A DNA stretch of 64,000 nucleotides, taken from assembly GCF_001718835.1 (NCBI RefSeq), contig NZ_CP013443.1:1984001-2048000 (forward strand), read 5' to 3'. A model generated the notes under the pieces. That model searched no databases, had not been told where the DNA came from, and saw nothing but the letters and a program-made list of their open reading frames with translations. Shown here piece by piece: positions 25,095 to 34,423 of this stretch (its first letter is position 1; every line of letters begins with the position of its first letter). The DNA is from Burkholderia cepacia. GTDB lineage: Bacteria > Pseudomonadota > Gammaproteobacteria > Burkholderiales > Burkholderiaceae. The translations under genes were made by a program, and so were the position numbers.

Positions 25095-26291
25095 TCAGCC
25101 GAGCGTCGCCTGCATCGCGCGCTCGATGTCCGCGCGCAGGTCGGCTTCGTCTTCCAGGCCGACATAGAAACGCACCAGCGTGCCGCGATGCGGCCAGTCC
25201 GGACGCATCGACGCAACGTCGTAAGGCATCGCGAGGCTGCATGCGCCGCCCCAGCTCCAGCCGATCGCGAACAGGTCGAGCGACTCGACGAAGCGATCGA
25301 CCTGCTCCGCGCTGTAGCGTTCGTCGAACACCACCGAGAACAGCCCGCCGGCCGCCGGAGCGCCGCCCGCGGTGAAATCGCGAACGAACGACGCATGGCC
25401 CGGACAATCCGGCAGTTGCGGATGCAGCACCGCCGCGATCTCCGGCCGCGCCTTCAGCCATTGCGCCAGCGCGAGTGCGCTCCTGCCGTGCGCATCGAAA
25501 CGCACCTGCATGCTCGGCAGGCTGCGCAGCACCAGCGAGCAATCGTCGACCGACACGCCGATCCCGCAGCGCATCCGCGCGAGCTTCAGCTTCGCCTGCA
25601 GGTCCGCGTTCGCGGTGATCGTCGCGCCCATCAACACGTCGCTACCGCCCGACTGGTACTTGGTCAGCGCCTGCACCGAGATGTCGACGCCGTGCTCGAA
25701 CGGCTTGAACGCAAGCCCGGCCGAAAAGGTGTTGTCGATCGCGGTGACGACGCCACGCGCCTTCGCGGCCGCCGTGATCGCCTGCACGTCGGGCACCTCC
25801 ATCGTCACCGAGCCCGGCGCCTCGATCCAGATCAGCCGCGTGTTCGGCTGGATCAGGTCGGCGATGCCGGCACCGACGAGCGGATCGTAGAAGCGCGCGG
25901 TGATGCCGAAATCCTTCGCGAGCCAGTTGCCGAAATCGGCGTTCGGCCCGTACACGTTGTGCGGAATCAGCACGTCGTCGCCGGCTTTCACGATCCCGAA
26001 GTAGACGTTCATGATCGCCGCGAGGCCCGACGGCTGCAGCAGCGCATGCGTGCCGCCCTCGATCTCGGCGAGCCGCTGCGCGAGCGCGAGCGACGTCGGC
26101 GTCGCATGCAGCCCGTAGCGCCACTGGTTGTCGTCGTGCCAGACGAGCGCACGCATCGTCGCGAGATCGGGGAACACGACCGTCGACGCGCGCGCGACCG
26201 GCGGCACGAACGAACGGAAACCTTCCGGGATCACGTCGTCGGGTTGAACGATGCGGGTTTGCAGCGCGCGCTTGGGAGTGGATGCAGTCAT
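25095..26291 (-). CDS. metC: cystathionine beta-lyase-type PLP enzyme (398 aa)
   Basis: A Cys/Met-metabolism PLP enzyme. The PLP-binding Lys lies in SVQALTKYQSGGSDVLMG, the cofactor-binding Tyr in RYGLHATPTSLALAQRL, Asp in VVTAIDNTFSAGLAF, and the SLG-type substrate loop in LFAIGWSWGGACSLAMP. The WSWGG motif is more typical of MetC-type beta-lyases than of cystathionine gamma-synthases. It cleaves cystathionine to homocysteine, pyruvate and ammonia. Start ATG 26291 (MTASTPKRAL). An alternative is another aspartate-fold PLP C-S lyase, since the family boundary is narrow. Confidence 0.88.
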   Translation of the reverse strand: MTASTPKRALQTRIVQPDDVIPEGFRSFVPPVARASTVVFPDLATMRALVWHDDNQWRYGLHATPTSLALAQRLAEIEGGTHALLQPSGLAAIMNVYFGIVKAGDDVLIPHNVYGPNADFGNWLAKDFGITARFYDPLVGAGIADLIQPNTRLIWIEAPGSVTMEVPDVQAITAAAKARGVVTAIDNTFSAGLAFKPFEHGVDISVQALTKYQSGGSDVLMGATITANADLQAKLKLARMRCGIGVSVDDCSLVLRSLPSMQVRFDAHGRSALALAQWLKARPEIAAVLHPQLPDCPGHASFVRDFTAGGAPAAGGLFSVVFDERYSAEQVDRFVESLDLFAIGWSWGGACSLAMPYDVASMRPDWPHRGTLVRFYVGLEDEADLRADIERAMQATLG

Positions 26292-26404
26292 GACAGGAAG
26301 CCCGGCACGAGGCCGTTCGGTTGCGGAATATGTCGCTAGATTAGCCAAAATCGGCGCGATTGGCCCGGTACAATGCGCGCCGCGCGCGCCGAGCCAGCGC
26401 GGGT

Positions 26405-26947
26405 TCAGTCGTCGGTGCGCAGATTGACGACGCCGCCCACCGTCTCGATTTCCCGCACGCGGCCGTCGCGCACCTGCAGCGCCGCGCGCTTGCCCGGCGC
26501 GAGACGCAGCACGACGGGCTGCGGATCCGATTCGTCCGAATTCATCCGGTCGGCCTTCAGGGCGCCCGTCTCGTCGAAGCGGCCGATCCACACGCCCGTG
26601 ATGTTCGTGCCGTCGTTCGATTCCTCGATTTCAAGCGTGTCGCCATCGCGATCGCCCGCGAGCAGTACGACCTCGCCCGTATCGGCGAACTGGTACTCGC
26701 CGTGCACGCCTTCCTCGTCCGTCTTCGGGCCGAGATGCACGACGATCGGCCGATCGCCGAGCGTGCCTTCGTAGCGCGGCAGGCGGGCAAACTCGGGATT
26801 CGGCTTCAGCGGCCGCGCCGGTGCCGGTTCGTCCTGCTGCACGCCCGGCGCGACGGCCTGCGCCGCGACCACGCCCGGCATCGCCATGCCCGCCGCCAGT
26901 GCGCCCGCGACGACGAGCGCCCGTTGCCATTGCGAATATCGACCCAC
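26405..26947 (-). CDS. hypothetical exported protein (180 aa)
   Basis: Signal peptide at residues 1-30 (WQRALVVAGALAAGMAMPGV then AAQA). The mature region begins with a Pro-rich linker (QQDEPAPARPLKPNPEF) and continues with short beta strands (RYEGTLGDRPIVVHLGPKTD, DGTNITGVWIGRFDETGALK) that suggest a small beta-barrel, perhaps lipocalin-like. No Cys for lipidation. Function unknown. It lies between metC and kdgK on the same strand but with gaps of more than 80 bp on both sides. Confidence 0.75.
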   Translation of the reverse strand: MGRYSQWQRALVVAGALAAGMAMPGVVAAQAVAPGVQQDEPAPARPLKPNPEFARLPRYEGTLGDRPIVVHLGPKTDEEGVHGEYQFADTGEVVLLAGDRDGDTLEIEESNDGTNITGVWIGRFDETGALKADRMNSDESDPQPVVLRLAPGKRAALQVRDGRVREIETVGGVVNLRTDD

Positions 26948-27035
26948 CTTGTGTTGCTCCTTGCTTCAGATTCGCTCGAAAATTGCGGCGATGCGCTGGC
27001 CGTCATACGGGGCCGCAGCCTGCGCGTATTTCGCG

Positions 27036-27962
27036 TCAGCCTTGCATCAGGCGCTCCACCGCCTCGCGCTGCGGAATCGGCGCGACCGCGCCGTAGCCCG
27101 TCGTCGACAATGCCGCCGCCGCGTTCGCATAACGCGCCGCCGCGAACGGATCGTCGCCCGCGACGATCCGCGCGACGAAGGCACCGCCGAAGCAGTCGCC
27201 CGCGCCCGTCGCGTCGACGGCTTCGACCGCGAAGCCCGGCACGACGCGCCGCTCGTTCGGCGTCGCCACGTAGGCACCTTCCTTGCCGAGCTTCAGCGCA
27301 ACGACCTGCGGCCCGTGTTCCAGCATCGCGTCGACGATCGCGTCGCGATCGTTCGCGCCCGTGATCGCCGTCACGTCGTCCCAGCTGGGCAGGCAGATAT
27401 CCGTCTGGCGCAGCGCCTCGCGCATCACCGCGCGGGCGCGCGGCAGCGGCCACAGCTTCAGGCGCAGGTTCGTGTCGAAGCTGACCTTCGTGCCGTTGCG
27501 GCGCGCGTGGTCGATCGCCGCGAACGCGGCGTCGCACGCGGCCGTGCTGATCGCGAGGCTGATGCCCGACAAATGCACGGCCTTCGCGGCCGCCAGCGCG
27601 TCGAGCGGCAGGTCGCCTGCTGCATAGCGGCTCGCCGCCGAACCCGCGCGCAGATAGTCGAACTGGTGGCCGTCGGCGCCGTGCGTGACGAAATACACGC
27701 CGGTCGGCGCCGTGCGGTCGATCCGCACGTACGTCGTGTCGACGCGTTCCGCGCGCCACATGTCGGCCAGCAGCCGGCCGAACGGATCGTCGCCGATCGC
27801 CGACACGAAGCCCGTCGACGCGCCCTGGCGCGCCGCGGCGATGCAGAAGTTCGACGTGTCGCCGCCGAAGCCCTGCAGGAATTCAGGCCGGCCCGGCTGC
27901 GACTGGTTGAATTCGATCATCGCCTCGCCGAGCGCGAGGATCTCCGGAAACGCGGCGGCCAT
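27036..27962 (-). CDS. kdgK: PfkB-family sugar kinase, 2-dehydro-3-deoxygluconokinase type (308 aa)
   Basis: Ribokinase/PfkB fold with GEAMIEFNQ near the N-terminus, GGDTSNFCIAAARQGA (PfkB signature 1) and DATGAGDCFGGAFVARI (signature 2, catalytic Asp) near residue 245. The N-terminal ALGEAMIEF and GGDTSN motifs are those of KDG kinases, which phosphorylate 2-keto-3-deoxygluconate to KDPG for the Entner-Doudoroff route. The start is three bases after the rimO stop, so it is co-transcribed downstream of rimO, an unusual but common Burkholderia arrangement. Confidence 0.88.
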   Translation of the reverse strand: MAAAFPEILALGEAMIEFNQSQPGRPEFLQGFGGDTSNFCIAAARQGASTGFVSAIGDDPFGRLLADMWRAERVDTTYVRIDRTAPTGVYFVTHGADGHQFDYLRAGSAASRYAAGDLPLDALAAAKAVHLSGISLAISTAACDAAFAAIDHARRNGTKVSFDTNLRLKLWPLPRARAVMREALRQTDICLPSWDDVTAITGANDRDAIVDAMLEHGPQVVALKLGKEGAYVATPNERRVVPGFAVEAVDATGAGDCFGGAFVARIVAGDDPFAAARYANAAAALSTTGYGAVAPIPQREAVERLMQG

Positions 27963-27965
27963 CGC

Positions 27966-29327
27966 TTACACCTCGCCCCACAGATCGTGGCCGTCGGCGC
28001 CCGTGATCTTCACGGACACGAAATCGCCGACCTTGTAGCGCTTAGAGGCCTTCGCCGCCGGCTCGACATAGACGACACCGTCGATCTCCGGCGCATCGGC
28101 CGCCGTGCGGCCGATGCCGCCTTCCTCGCCGACTTCGTCGATCAGCACCTTGAGGGTCTTGCCGACCTTGCGCTGGATGCGGTTCGCCGACACTTCCTCG
28201 GCGACTTCCATGAAGCGTGCGCGACGTTCCTCGCGAACGTCATCCGGCAGCGCGCCGTCGAGCTCGTTTGCGGTCGCGCCTTCGACCGGCGAATACGCGA
28301 AGCAGCCGACGCGATCGAGTTCCGCTTCGCGGATGAAGTCGAGCAGCGTCTCGAACTGCTCTTCCGTCTCGCCGGGGAAGCCCGCGATGAACGTGCTGCG
28401 GATCGTCAGGTCCGGGCAGATCTCGCGCCACTTCTGCACGCGCTCGAGCACCTTCTCGGCGTTCGCGGGACGCTTCATGCGCTTCAGCACTTCCGGATGC
28501 GCGTGCTGGAACGGCACGTCGAGATACGGCAGCACGTGGCCCTTGAACGGACCTTCGGCCATCAGCGGAATCACTTCGTCGACGCTCGGGTACGGGTACA
28601 CGTAGTGCAGGCGCACCCACGCGCCGTACTGTGCCGCGAGCTCGCCGAGCGCGGCGACCAGGTCGGTCATGCGCGTCTTGATCGGCTTGCCGTTCCAGAA
28701 GCCCGTGCGGTACTTCACGTCGACGCCGTATGCACTCGTGTCCTGCGAGATCACGAGCAGTTCCTTCACGCCCGACTTGAAGAGGTTCTCCGCTTCCAGC
28801 ATCACTTCCGCGACCGGGCGCGACACGAGGTCGCCGCGCATCGACGGGATGATACAGAACGTGCAGCGGTGGTTGCAGCCTTCGGAAATCTTCAGGTATG
28901 CATAGTGACGCGGCGTGAGCTTGATGCCGGCCGCGGGCACGAGATCGGTAAACGGGTCGTGCGGCTTCGGCAGGTGCGAATGCACGGCCTGCATCACTTC
29001 GCCCACCGCGTGCGGGCCGGTGACGGCCAGCACTTTCGGATGGACTTCCTCGATCAGGTTCGAGCCGCTGGCACTCGACTTCGCGCCGAGACAGCCGGTG
29101 ACGATCACCTTGCCGTTCTCGGTCAGCGCTTCGCCGATCGCGTCGAGGCTTTCCTGCACGGCTTCGTCGATGAAGCCGCAGGTGTTCACGACGACGAGGT
29201 CGGCGCCGTCGTAGGTGCCGGAGATTTCATAACCTTCGGCACGCAGTTGCGTGATGATCTGTTCGGAATCGACGAGGGCTTTCGGGCACCCGAGGGATAC
29301 GAACCCTACTTTGGGGGATTGGGACAT
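27966..29327 (-). CDS. rimO: ribosomal protein uS12 methylthiotransferase RimO (453 aa)
   Basis: Methylthiotransferase N-terminal domain with cluster ligands Cys14, Cys50 and Cys79 (SLGCPKALVDSE, VNTCGFID, VTGCLGAK), a radical-SAM CxxxCxxC at 151-158 (CNHRCTFC) and a C-terminal TRAM domain ending DGHDLWGEV. The sequence SLGCPKALVDSE is specific to RimO. It adds a methylthio group to Asp89 of ribosomal protein uS12. Length is normal. Divergent from the dihydroxyacetone kinase gene across 286 bp. Confidence 0.97.
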   Translation of the reverse strand: MSQSPKVGFVSLGCPKALVDSEQIITQLRAEGYEISGTYDGADLVVVNTCGFIDEAVQESLDAIGEALTENGKVIVTGCLGAKSSASGSNLIEEVHPKVLAVTGPHAVGEVMQAVHSHLPKPHDPFTDLVPAAGIKLTPRHYAYLKISEGCNHRCTFCIIPSMRGDLVSRPVAEVMLEAENLFKSGVKELLVISQDTSAYGVDVKYRTGFWNGKPIKTRMTDLVAALGELAAQYGAWVRLHYVYPYPSVDEVIPLMAEGPFKGHVLPYLDVPFQHAHPEVLKRMKRPANAEKVLERVQKWREICPDLTIRSTFIAGFPGETEEQFETLLDFIREAELDRVGCFAYSPVEGATANELDGALPDDVREERRARFMEVAEEVSANRIQRKVGKTLKVLIDEVGEEGGIGRTAADAPEIDGVVYVEPAAKASKRYKVGDFVSVKITGADGHDLWGEV

Positions 29328-29613
29328 CTGGAATGTGGGGGCGTGGCGGCAAAAGCGTGAGTTTACAGCGATTTAGGGTTCGGCGAGCCAAAATGACCCG
29401 GCGGAATTCGCGAGCCAAGGGCAACCTGCGTATCGCCCCTTGTTCTTTCATCTGATGTATCGTGGCGCGAGGCGCGCGCCGAACAACGGCCGTTGCGTCG
29501 CCGCATGCGACCGGCAAACGGCGCGCCCGTCTCCAAAAAACACGAAAGCGAAGGCCGTCCGACGCACGAGCGCGCTCGGCCAAGCCCCTGTCACCTACGC
29601 TGAAACCGCCGCC

Positions 29614-31314
29614 ATGAAAAAGCTTGTCAACCGCCCGTCCGATGTCGTCCGGGAAATGCTGGAAGGCATCGCGCGGCAGTCGCCGCATGTCGCGATCCTC
29701 GGCGACGAGCACGTGCTCGTCCGCCAGCCGCTGCCCGAGCCGGCGCAGCGCCCTGTCGCCGTCCTCTCCGGGGGCGGCAGCGGCCACGAGCCCGCGCACG
29801 GCGGTTATGTCGGCGAAGGGATGCTGAGCGCGGCCGTCTGCGGCGAAGTGTTCACGTCGCCGTCCACCGACGCCATACTCGCCGCGATCCGCGCCAGCGC
29901 CGGCCCGAACGGCGCACTGCTGATCGTGAAGAACTACACGGGCGACCGGCTCAATTTCGGGCTCGCCGCCGAGCTCGCGCGCGCGGAAGGCATTCCGGTC
30001 GAGACGGTGATCGTCGCCGACGACGTCTCGCTGCGCGGCCGCGTCGAGCGCGGCCAGCGGCGCGGAATCGCCGGCACCGTGCTGATCCACAAGCTCGCCG
30101 GCGCGGCCGCCGCGCGCGGGCTGCCGCTCGCACGCGTTGCGGCCATCGCGCGCGACGCGGCGGCCGAACTGGGCACGATGGGCGTCGCACTCGACGGCTG
30201 CACGATTCCCGGCGCCGACAGGTCGGGCTTCAGCCTGGGCGATCACGAGATCGAACTCGGCCTCGGCATCCACGGCGAGAAAGGCGTCGAACGCCGCGCG
30301 CCGCTGCCGGCCGATGCGCTGGCCGACACGCTGCTGTCGAGCATCGTCGGCGATCTCGTACTCGACCGCGGCGAACGCGTCGCGCTGTTCGTCAACGGCC
30401 TCGGCGCGACGCCGGACATGGAACTCGCCATCGTGCTGCGCGCCGCACACGACAACCTGACGCGGCGCGGCATCGTCGTCTCACGCGCGTGGGCCGGCAC
30501 GTTCCTGTCGGCATTGAACATGCCCGGCTGCTCGATTTCCGTGCTGCGGCTGAACGACGAACGCGCGGTGCTGCTCGACGCGCCGACGCAGGCGCGCGCG
30601 TGGCCGGGCGGCGGCGCCATCAACCCGCAGATCCGGGTGCCCGCCGCGGAAACCCGCGATGCGCCACCCGCGGCGCTCGACGCAACCGGCCGCGCGTGGG
30701 CGGCGCGCCTGCAACCGGCACTACACGCGGTCGCGCAGACGCTGATCGACAACGAAGCGACGCTGACGGATCTCGATGCGGCCGCCGGCGACGGCGATCT
30801 CGGTGCGAGCATGCATCGCGCCGCGCAGGCGATTCTCGAATTGCCCGACGCCGCGTACGGCTCGCCGGCCGGCGTGCTCGCGGCGCTCGGCGCCGCGTTG
30901 CGCCGCGCCATCGCCGGCAGCTCGGGGCCGTTCTATGCGACCGCGCTGCTGCGCGCATCCCGCCGGCTGGCCGATGTCGCCGAGCCGTCGGCGCGCGACT
31001 GGGCCGCGGCGTTCCACGGCGCGGTGGACTCGATCAGCGAACTGGGCGGCGCGCACGCCGGCGACCGGACGATGCTCGATGCGCTGGTACCGGCCGTCGA
31101 CGCGTTCGACCGTGCGCTCGAAGACGATCCGAACGGCGCCGCCGCATGGGCGGCGGCGGTCGAAGCCGCCGAGCACGGTGCACAGGAAACCGCGCACATG
31201 ACGCCGCGCGCGGGGCGTGCGAGTTATCTCGGCGAGCGCGCGATCGGCACGCCCGACGGAGGCGCCGTCGCGGTCGCGCTCTGGTTGCGCGCATTGCAGC
31301 CGCACGTGCGGTGA
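29614..31314 (+). CDS. dihydroxyacetone kinase, fused DhaK-DhaL (566 aa)
   Basis: The DhaK domain (1-335) contains SGGGSGHEPAHGGYVG, KNYTGDRLNFG and the covalent substrate His220 in LGLGIHGEKG. The DhaL nucleotide-binding domain (about 355-566) has DLDAAAGDGDLGASMHRA with the Mg-binding Asp residues and GSSGPFYA. A single-chain kinase of this kind uses ATP, unlike the PEP-dependent three-subunit enzyme of E. coli. It phosphorylates dihydroxyacetone or glyceraldehyde to enter glycolysis. Start is ATG 29614; the ribosome-binding site is poor. No glycerol dehydrogenase is adjacent. Confidence 0.93.
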   Translation: MKKLVNRPSDVVREMLEGIARQSPHVAILGDEHVLVRQPLPEPAQRPVAVLSGGGSGHEPAHGGYVGEGMLSAAVCGEVFTSPSTDAILAAIRASAGPNGALLIVKNYTGDRLNFGLAAELARAEGIPVETVIVADDVSLRGRVERGQRRGIAGTVLIHKLAGAAAARGLPLARVAAIARDAAAELGTMGVALDGCTIPGADRSGFSLGDHEIELGLGIHGEKGVERRAPLPADALADTLLSSIVGDLVLDRGERVALFVNGLGATPDMELAIVLRAAHDNLTRRGIVVSRAWAGTFLSALNMPGCSISVLRLNDERAVLLDAPTQARAWPGGGAINPQIRVPAAETRDAPPAALDATGRAWAARLQPALHAVAQTLIDNEATLTDLDAAAGDGDLGASMHRAAQAILELPDAAYGSPAGVLAALGAALRRAIAGSSGPFYATALLRASRRLADVAEPSARDWAAAFHGAVDSISELGGAHAGDRTMLDALVPAVDAFDRALEDDPNGAAAWAAAVEAAEHGAQETAHMTPRAGRASYLGERAIGTPDGGAVAVALWLRALQPHVR

Positions 31315-31583
31315 GCGGCGACTCGGCCGGGCTCGCCAATTGAAGCGGTGTTGTAATCAACAAGCGCGTCGCAGTCGTTGCGCCACTCGACAGCCCCTTC
31401 GACCATTGCGTACCGGACAACGATAGAAGCACGGTCTTCGCCACGCTGGACGAACGCAAGGATGACTGACCGCTATCTGTCCGGGCGCACGGTCGCGAAG
31501 ATGCGTTCGCCCCCTTCTCGCCGGCCACTCAGGCCGGCGCCTAACCCTCCGCAATCATCCTGCCGAAACGAAAGGACGACTCC

Positions 31584-32948
31584 ATGTCATTACGACGTTT
31601 GATACGCACAGGGCTCTCGCTATGCCTGTTGATCGCAGGCACGGCGATGGCCCAACCGGTCGAAGTACCGGGTTTTACCCACGTGCGCTCCCTGGGCGGT
31701 ATCGACGAATACCGCCTGGACGCCAACGGCCTCACCGTGCTGGCCATGCCCGACCCTGCCGCGACGGTGGTCAGTTTCCAGGTGTTGTACAAGGTGGGTT
31801 CACGCAACGAGGTCACCGGCACCACCGGCGGCACCCACCTGCTGGAGCACCTGATGTTCAAGGGAAGCCGGCACTACAACAGGGAACAAGGCAACTCGCT
31901 GAACGTCTACATGGAGCGGGTCGGCGCCAGCTTCAACGCCACCACCTCGATGGACCGCACCAACTACTTCGGCACCCTCGGGCGCGATGCGCTGGAAGGC
32001 TATATCGCCATCGAGGCCGACCGCATGCGCAACCTGCTGCTGCGCCCGGAAGACCTGGCCAGCGAAATGACGGTGGTGCGCAACGAGTACGAGCAGGGCG
32101 AGAACAATCCTTTCCGCGCCTTGTTCCAGCAGGTGCTGGCCACCGCTTACCAGGCGCACCCCTACCATCATCCCACCATCGGCTGGCGTACCGACATCGA
32201 GCATGCCAGCGTGAACAAGCTGCGAGCCTTCTACGACACCTACTACTGGCCGGACAATGCGGTGGTCATCCTGGTCGGAGACTTCCGGCCTGAGCAGGCG
32301 CTCGGCTGGGTGAAGCAGTACTACGGCGACATCCCGCGCGCACCCACGGCGATCCCGGCGTTGACTACCGAGGAACCGCCGCAGCAGGGGCCGCGACGGC
32401 TGGTGCTCAAACGGGCCGGTGCAACGGGCAATCTCATCATCGCCTTCAAGGCGCCTAACGCGCTGCATCCCGATGCGGCCGCGCTGAGCGTGCTGGGCCT
32501 CGTATTGAGCCAGGGCAAGAGCAGCCCGCTGTATCGCACGCTGGTGGACACCGCGGTTGCCACGAATGCCGGAGCCAGCTTCTTTGCGCTGCGCGATCCC
32601 GGTCCGTTTCTGGTCACGATCGGCCTGTCGCCCAACGCCAGACATGCGGACGCCGAGAAAATCGCCTGGGCCGAACTGGAGCGCATCAAGACCCACGGGG
32701 TGACCCGCGAGGATATCCAGCGCGTGCTGGGTCCTTACCGGGCCGAGCAGATCTACAAGCGCGACGGTGTCAGCATGACCTCCGCCCTGCTGGGCGAGGC
32801 GGTCGCGCAGGGTGATTGGACCCGGTTCGTCACCGAGCTGGAACAACTGGAAAAGGTCACGCCCGCCGATGTGCAGCGAGTGGCCCGCAAGTACCTCAAT
32901 GAAGACCAGAGCACCACCGGCTGGTTCGTACCGGAGAAATCCACATGA
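31584..32948 (+). CDS. M16-family zinc peptidase, catalytic subunit type (454 aa)
   Basis: Signal peptide at residues 1-23 (TGLSLCLLIAGTAMA). Inverted zinc-binding motif HLLEH (His85, Glu88, His89) and the third ligand near Glu168 in RNEYEQGENNP, as in pitrilysin/processing-peptidase M16B enzymes. Periplasmic. AAAGGACG precedes the ATG. Its stop overlaps the next gene (ATGA), which encodes the non-catalytic partner. Codon choice favours GCC, ACC, GGC and CTG rather than the GCG, ACG and TCG of the surrounding genes, suggesting transfer. Substrate unknown; some M16 pairs process exported peptides. Confidence 0.92.
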   Translation: MSLRRLIRTGLSLCLLIAGTAMAQPVEVPGFTHVRSLGGIDEYRLDANGLTVLAMPDPAATVVSFQVLYKVGSRNEVTGTTGGTHLLEHLMFKGSRHYNREQGNSLNVYMERVGASFNATTSMDRTNYFGTLGRDALEGYIAIEADRMRNLLLRPEDLASEMTVVRNEYEQGENNPFRALFQQVLATAYQAHPYHHPTIGWRTDIEHASVNKLRAFYDTYYWPDNAVVILVGDFRPEQALGWVKQYYGDIPRAPTAIPALTTEEPPQQGPRRLVLKRAGATGNLIIAFKAPNALHPDAAALSVLGLVLSQGKSSPLYRTLVDTAVATNAGASFFALRDPGPFLVTIGLSPNARHADAEKIAWAELERIKTHGVTREDIQRVLGPYRAEQIYKRDGVSMTSALLGEAVAQGDWTRFVTELEQLEKVTPADVQRVARKYLNEDQSTTGWFVPEKST

Positions 32949-34291
32949 TGCGCGTTCGTTTCAACTACCTGCGGCCGTGGCTGGTGTTGTTCGCCGCGCT
33001 GTGGTTGCCTGTCGCGGCCCAGGCGGGCATCGCCGATCGCGTCGTGCGCTCCCGGGCCGGCAGCATCGACTTGTTGGTCTATCCCATGGCGCCGCAGGAG
33101 ATGGTGTCCGTTTCCGGCGTGATGCCGCTGGGCGATGCCGATGCGGCCAGCAAGGCGGCCAATCCCGCCGTGCCCTTGCTGACCGGCATGTTGCTGCAGG
33201 AAGGCAGCGCCCGCCGCGACAAGGTGGCCATCTCCGCGCTGCTGGACAGCCTGGGCGCGCAGTTGTCGTTCCGGACCGAGGGAGGCTACGTCGGCATACG
33301 CGGCCAAAGCCTGACCAAGGATTTGCCTACGCTGATCGAGCTGATGGCCGAGCAGTTGCGCCTGCCGGCCTTCAAGGCGGAGGAACTCGCCAAGGCCAAG
33401 ACCCGGCTGGAGGCTCAAGTCCGCCAGAGAGGGGAAAATCCGTCCGCGCAGGCCGCCGAGGCGCTGTATCGATCCATCTACCCCGACGCGCACCTGAACG
33501 CCCCGGTGCCGCGTGAGCGGATGCTCCAGGCCATCGCCTCCGCCACGCTGGACGATATCAAGGCGTTTCATCAGGCCTACTATGGACCGGCGCATATGAC
33601 CCTGGTCGTGGTGGGCGGCGCGGACCCTCGCCGCCTGCAGTCCTGGGTGACCGACGCTTTCGCCGGCTGGAGCGGTGGCATGGCTCTCGTGCGGCAGGGG
33701 CCGCCGCGCAAGGCGAACCAGGCCGACACGCAGCGCATCGCCATGAAGGACAAGGCGTCCATCAGCGTGATGCTGGGTCAAGCCATCGACGTGCGTGCCA
33801 ACGACGCCGACTTCCTGCCCTTGAGCGCGGCCGTCAACATCCTGGGCAGCGGCTTCACCGGCCGGCTGATGGCGAGCGTCCGCGACAAGGAAGGCCTGAC
33901 CTACGGCATCCGTGCCAGCCTGTCGGGCCTCTCCCTCATGGACGGAGGATTCCTCGTCAACACCAGCTTCGCCCCGCCCCTGCTGGACAAGGGCGTCGCA
34001 AGCACCCGCCGCGTACTGGACACTTGGTGGAAACAGGGCATCACCCAGGCGGAACTGGATGCACGCAAGGACGGCATGATCGGCCGCCACCAAGTCGCCA
34101 TGGAAACCACGGGACAGATGGCCGCCATGCTCACCCAGACGGTGCTCCAGGACCAACCGCTGAGCGACCTGGATACCTATCCCGAGCGCGTCCGCGCGCT
34201 GACCGTGGACGAGGTCAACGCCGCCATCCGCAAGCACCTGGACCCCAGCAAGATGGTGCTGGTCGAGGCGGGGACGTTTGCGGAGAAATAG
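32945..34291 (+). CDS. M16-family peptidase-like partner without HxxEH (448 aa)
   Basis: Signal peptide at residues 1-28 (LVLFAALWLPVAAQA). At the position of the zinc motif it reads LLTGMLLQEGSARRD, so no zinc ligands are present. The second half keeps the M16C features VNILGSGFTGRLMASVRDKE and LTYGIRASL, with the Arg/Tyr pair that binds substrate in the partner's active site. Such inactive subunits pair with an active M16B subunit, here the directly overlapping upstream gene. Same atypical codon use as that gene. A hairpin with a T-run follows the stop. Confidence 0.92.
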   Translation: MMRVRFNYLRPWLVLFAALWLPVAAQAGIADRVVRSRAGSIDLLVYPMAPQEMVSVSGVMPLGDADAASKAANPAVPLLTGMLLQEGSARRDKVAISALLDSLGAQLSFRTEGGYVGIRGQSLTKDLPTLIELMAEQLRLPAFKAEELAKAKTRLEAQVRQRGENPSAQAAEALYRSIYPDAHLNAPVPRERMLQAIASATLDDIKAFHQAYYGPAHMTLVVVGGADPRRLQSWVTDAFAGWSGGMALVRQGPPRKANQADTQRIAMKDKASISVMLGQAIDVRANDADFLPLSAAVNILGSGFTGRLMASVRDKEGLTYGIRASLSGLSLMDGGFLVNTSFAPPLLDKGVASTRRVLDTWWKQGITQAELDARKDGMIGRHQVAMETTGQMAAMLTQTVLQDQPLSDLDTYPERVRALTVDEVNAAIRKHLDPSKMVLVEAGTFAEK

Positions 34292-34319
34292 CGCGCCTCC
34301 CGCTTGATCGCTTCACTCC

Positions 34320-34348
34320 GACCCGGCTTCGCCCGGGTCGTCGCTTTT
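34320..34348 (+). terminator. rho-independent terminator after the M16 pair
   Basis: GACCCGG-CTTCG-CCGGGTC hairpin (7-bp stem, stable CTTCG loop) followed by a short TTTT stretch, 29 bp after the M16 partner gene stop. Confidence 0.75.
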
Positions 34349-34423
34349 CGCCAAGATCCGCGCCGCGCTCCCCGGTAATCCGCGACGAACCCGAAAATAT
34401 GGGGTTCACGAAGAAGTTAAAGC

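Noticed and set aside
26886..29360. Plus-strand open frame of 824 codons opposite kdgK and rimO
   Set aside because: Runs across two well-supported genes on the other strand and their junction; composition typical of antisense frames.
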